A stretch of DNA of 64,000 bases from an uncultured Clostridia bacterium (GTDB taxonomy: Bacteria; Bacillota; Clostridia; Oscillospirales; Acutalibacteraceae). Location of the stretch: positions 12,821 to 76,820 of the forward strand of contig CALCYI010000034.1 in the NCBI GenBank assembly GCA_937907605.1. Reading direction: 5' to 3'. Below the pieces are notes generated by a model that saw only the letters and a program-made list of their open reading frames with translations, searched no databases and was not told where the DNA came from. Shown in pieces: positions 61,485-64,000 of this stretch. How positions within the stretch are numbered: position 1 is the stretch's first letter; the number at the start of each line of letters is the position of its first letter. A program made the position numbers and the translations under genes.

Positions 61485-62138
61485 TTAAGGTAAAGTGAAT
61501 GTACACTCTGGGATATTGTCTGGAGCAGGTTCTAACTTAATTTTAACGTGTTTAAATTTTTGGTGATGTATGTTTCCGTCAGAATCAATCAAAGGAATGT
61601 AGATAAATCCCGCATCCCACTCGTCAACTTTAGGATTTATCAACCGCTCGCCTGTTTTAAAGGTTTTTGCGGTAACTCCCTCAGATTGTGAATCGCTGGC
61701 AACAAGTTTATCCTCACTATATGCCGTGTACATAAAAATATTTTCATCTTGAATAGAAATTCCTAAAAATGCTAATAAGGCTTTGATTTTAAAATATGAA
61801 ATGCTCATTTGAAGTTTCACATCTTGCCAAGTGTTAGGAGAAGCAGTTCTTTTAATTTCAATCATATGAAGTTCCCAAACATCGGCAACTTTTCTCAGTA
61901 TAAAATGGTCGATACTTTTCCTCATATGAAACATTTTTTCTTCACGAAGAATTTCCCAATCAGGAATTTTATCATAATTTTTTACGCAAACATTATCTGC
62001 AGTGCCGACATTTAAAAAAATTCGTGCCTTTCCTAATGAATCTTCTTCAAGCAGTTCATAAATTTCTTTTTGAGATTCAAAATATTGGGTTTTCAAAAAA
62101 TTATCCAACGCATATTGGACTCTTCCTTCAATAGCCAC
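61485..62138 (-). CDS. Predicted PD-(D/E)xK nuclease-like partner of the ATPase
   Basis: A 217-residue protein with no family I can name. The region 74-116 fits a PD-(D/E)xK core: Asp77 in SIDHFIL, a strand (VWELHMIEIKR) with Glu94 and Lys96, then a helix with Gln110 and Tyr115 (KLQMSISYFKI) that resembles the Q-x4-Y motif of RecB/Cas4-like nucleases. An acidic helix (QKEIYELLEED, 23-33) could supply the first motif. Its ATG touches the stop of the ATPase gene, so the two are coupled. A defence nuclease is inferred from motif and context only. Confidence 0.6.
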   Translation of the reverse strand: MAIEGRVQYALDNFLKTQYFESQKEIYELLEEDSLGKARIFLNVGTADNVCVKNYDKIPDWEILREEKMFHMRKSIDHFILRKVADVWELHMIEIKRTASPNTWQDVKLQMSISYFKIKALLAFLGISIQDENIFMYTAYSEDKLVASDSQSEGVTAKTFKTGERLINPKVDEWDAGFIYIPLIDSDGNIHHQKFKHVKIKLEPAPDNIPECTFTLP

Positions 62139-63508
62139 TATTCGACCTCCTGAAAAGCATAAATTTCCTTGACAAGTTCATCAATAGCTTTGTTGAACAG
62201 ATTGGCAATAAAACCGTATTTGCCAGATTCTAGCTTTTTAATGGTTGTATGCTTTTCTCCACGTTCAAATTGATACAAATTTATTTCTTCGGGATCAAGT
62301 AAGTCTTCTTCCGAATAATTAAATTCCTGCATAAGTTCTTCGCGTTCAGTAGAACGTTTTTTCAACTTAATCATATTGTTAAAATGTTGAAGTATAGTAT
62401 CGCTGTGAGTAGTGATCCAAATTGGAATTCCAATATGAACAAATCGAATTAAAAGCTGAGCAATTTTTTTCTGAAGTGAAGGATGTAAATGAGCTTCCGG
62501 CTCTTCAATAATGATAAGTTTAATTGGTGTTTTATCTTTTAAGAGTAATAATAATGCTGTAATTTCGGTTACTACCGATGATGTTATACTCATGGGGAAT
62601 TCTTTTCCTTCAGTATCATCGGGCAAATAACGAATGATTTTTCCGTTGGACTTTACCAGAACATTACCATGTAGAAGTTCATTTTGTAAAAATTCAATTA
62701 AAGGCGTATTTTTTTTGTCATAAAAGTTATCTGAATCCTTTAAGTTGTTCATTATCTGTAAAAATTGAATATAAGGAGCAGTTAAACGTTCTTGAATATT
62801 ATTGTCAAAATTTGCCAATGAATAAAGAGTTTCAATAGATTTACTGACAATTTCACGACGTGCCAATAAAAATCCCGTTCTTGATGCCGGAAGATATACA
62901 GCTTGTGAAGTTATGCCTTCTGGTGGAAAAATATCAGTCAATCCCATCATAATTATATTCCAACAAATAAAGACGTTGGATTTCCAGTAAATAATATCCC
63001 AATCTTCTGAAGAGATAGGTATTGTAATTCCAATTTTATCGGTTTCATCATATTCTAAAACATCTATTGTATGAATGTGACTGACATTAAATTGAATGGA
63101 TTTATTAAATTCTACAGTTAATTTTTTGAGACGTTTAAAATTTAGTAATTCTAATTTTCCTATAGCAATATTTTCATTGTTGAAAATACGTTTAACCAGT
63201 TCTTCTTTATTGTCCAATAAAAGTTCATTAAACCATTTCAAATATAACTGTTCAATTTTATCTTCAATTACAATGTCTTTTTTTTGAACAGCCTTAGATA
63301 ACCATTGGTTACATTCATTATAAGTATCACTTTTTTTTAGACGTCTGTAAAATAAATTACTATTCGATAAAATGCCCCAAAGTAAACTCATAATATAAGA
63401 TTTTCCGCTATTGTTGTCGCCGATGAAACACATAAGCGGAGCAATTTCAATATCGGCTGACTCGATACGCGCAAAATTTTCAACGTGTAAAGTCCAACGC
63501 TGATTCAT
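62138..63508 (-). CDS. AAA_15/OLD-like ATPase, probable defence-system ATPase
   Basis: A 456-residue SMC/ABC-like ATPase without a C-terminal TOPRIM. Walker A is FIGDNNSGKSYIM (residues 28-40), a YLPASRTGFLLAR block sits near 205-217, the signature-like SITSSVVTEITALL near 306-319, Walker B LIIIEEPEAHLHPS at 330-343, and a switch His in IWITTHSDTI near 363-371. This class is the ATPase of several anti-phage systems (OLD, PARIS AriA, Septu PtuA, Abi types). GAGGAGG precedes the ATG. Together with the overlapping nuclease-like gene it forms a two-gene module. Confidence 0.88.
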   Translation of the reverse strand: MNQRWTLHVENFARIESADIEIAPLMCFIGDNNSGKSYIMSLLWGILSNSNLFYRRLKKSDTYNECNQWLSKAVQKKDIVIEDKIEQLYLKWFNELLLDNKEELVKRIFNNENIAIGKLELLNFKRLKKLTVEFNKSIQFNVSHIHTIDVLEYDETDKIGITIPISSEDWDIIYWKSNVFICWNIIMMGLTDIFPPEGITSQAVYLPASRTGFLLARREIVSKSIETLYSLANFDNNIQERLTAPYIQFLQIMNNLKDSDNFYDKKNTPLIEFLQNELLHGNVLVKSNGKIIRYLPDDTEGKEFPMSITSSVVTEITALLLLLKDKTPIKLIIIEEPEAHLHPSLQKKIAQLLIRFVHIGIPIWITTHSDTILQHFNNMIKLKKRSTEREELMQEFNYSEEDLLDPEEINLYQFERGEKHTTIKKLESGKYGFIANLFNKAIDELVKEIYAFQEVE

Positions 63509-63636
63509 TTAATTTTCCTCCTCAAATTCTAAAATGCCCTGTATGGCGTCTAAAATCGCCTACAACGTATTTTCTGACGTTTGATAAACTTTTATCCCAC
63601 AGACGCCTTAAAATCGATTCTGGGCGTTTTTAGGGG

Positions 63637-64000
63637 CTAATCTGTTTCGTCTGTGCTAATCCTAATTTCCAATTCAAAATTCTTGATAAAATCTATCTCT
63701 TCATCAGTCAAGCCATACAATTTTCCTATAACGTCGTCCAGCTTGTCAATTAAATTCTTCGACTTGCTCAACTTATAATTTCTGAAAGTCGCCACATTGT
63801 AGGAAGAATTAGCCGAAGAAGTGCGAACGGTAACATTTTTTTCAATGTCGGTTAAATATTCGTCGTACAAATTGCCGACTGCCGCCAAAGTTTCAGCTGA
63901 TAATTTTTCCAAATCGAAAAGCGGAAAAGTCTCAATTTCAAACTGTTTTATAGCGTTTTTGTTAAATATTAATAAAGTAACCGCAATGAGAAAACCAACC
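63637..64000 (-). CDS. C-terminal end of a probable type II/IIG restriction-modification methylase protein (cut by window edge)
   Basis: The open frame continues past the right edge; about 121 residues are visible (VTLLIFNKNAIKQFEIETFPLFDLEKLS...LYDEYLTDIEKN...). The end, NLIDKLDDVIGKLYGLTDEEIDFIKNFELEIRI, is the kind of C-terminus common in Eco57I-like and other N6-adenine methylase/restriction fusions (L-x-x-K-L-Y-G-L-T-x-E-E-I). The catalytic part is outside the window, so this is a family-level guess. It is upstream of and co-oriented with the ATPase-nuclease pair. Confidence 0.5.
   Translation of the reverse strand, partial: VGFLIAVTLLIFNKNAIKQFEIETFPLFDLEKLSAETLAAVGNLYDEYLTDIEKNVTVRTSSANSSYNVATFRNYKLSKSKNLIDKLDDVIGKLYGLTDEEIDFIKNFELEIRISTDETD

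Overview
The window looks like a contig from an uncultured anaerobic gut Clostridia-type Firmicute (Bacillota, probably Oscillospiraceae-like). Supporting signs are strong AGGAGG ribosome sites, TTGACA-17-TATAAT promoters, a T-box leader in front of thrS, a TPP riboswitch in front of an ECF-type thiamine transporter gene (thiT), an mreBCD-mrdA wall operon, Na+-decarboxylase subunits, ferredoxin-dependent aryl-pyruvate oxidation genes and a PdaA-type deacetylase. No rRNA, tRNA or CRISPR array was found.

Layout. 1-3.4 kb: the start of a UvrD/PcrA helicase (cut by the window edge), a four-helix-bundle gene lying inside a palindromic repeat, and oadB/oadG. 3.5-11.3 kb: a tiny membrane peptide, then a minus-strand operon aroB-aroA-aroC-pheA-VTT protein-galK-lipid kinase (late shikimate pathway, phenylalanine, galactose entry). 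11.3-17.1 kb: a 1616-residue secreted FIVAR-like surface protein, a 49-residue acidic protein behind it, and a truncated RAYT transposase with its REP palindromes. 17-24.6 kb: divergent thiT and thrS, each with its own RNA leader, then iorA-iorB-paaK-ACT. 24.6-28.1 kb: an AT-rich envelope-polysaccharide cassette (flippase, LicD, GT2) bordered by an inverted-repeat element. 28.3-36 kb: an aldehyde dehydrogenase, a two-component system, a DUF3048 protein, two unrecognised proteins and YfbR. 36-47 kb: aspS, hisS, an MGS-like protein that has lost catalytic residues, mrdA, mreD, mreC, mreB, then a deacetylase, MgtC and prfB. 47-57.7 kb: a zinc-finger/DUF2628 protein, galU, a CPBP protease, tadA, a PRTase-like protein, a HAD-NUDIX fusion, cysteine desulfurase-thiI, a membrane protein and a polysaccharide dehydratase whose 5' end is missing.

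At about 57.76 kb the sequence changes abruptly. Two genes reading away from each other are both decapitated at the same spot, and everything to the right is AT-rich with different codon use: a replication-initiator-like protein, a primase-helicase fusion, a probable structured RNA, and a defence-like module (AAA/OLD-type ATPase plus predicted PD-(D/E)xK nuclease, behind the end of a probable restriction-modification protein). This is either an integrated mobile replicon or an assembly chimera.

The most interesting unexplained items are the ATPase-nuclease pair, the promoter-hairpins-terminator RNA at 61.3 kb, a family of about 170-bp multi-hairpin repeats that abut stop codons and carry compensatory base changes, the nested four-helix-bundle gene, and the catalytically altered MGS-like protein in the elongasome operon.
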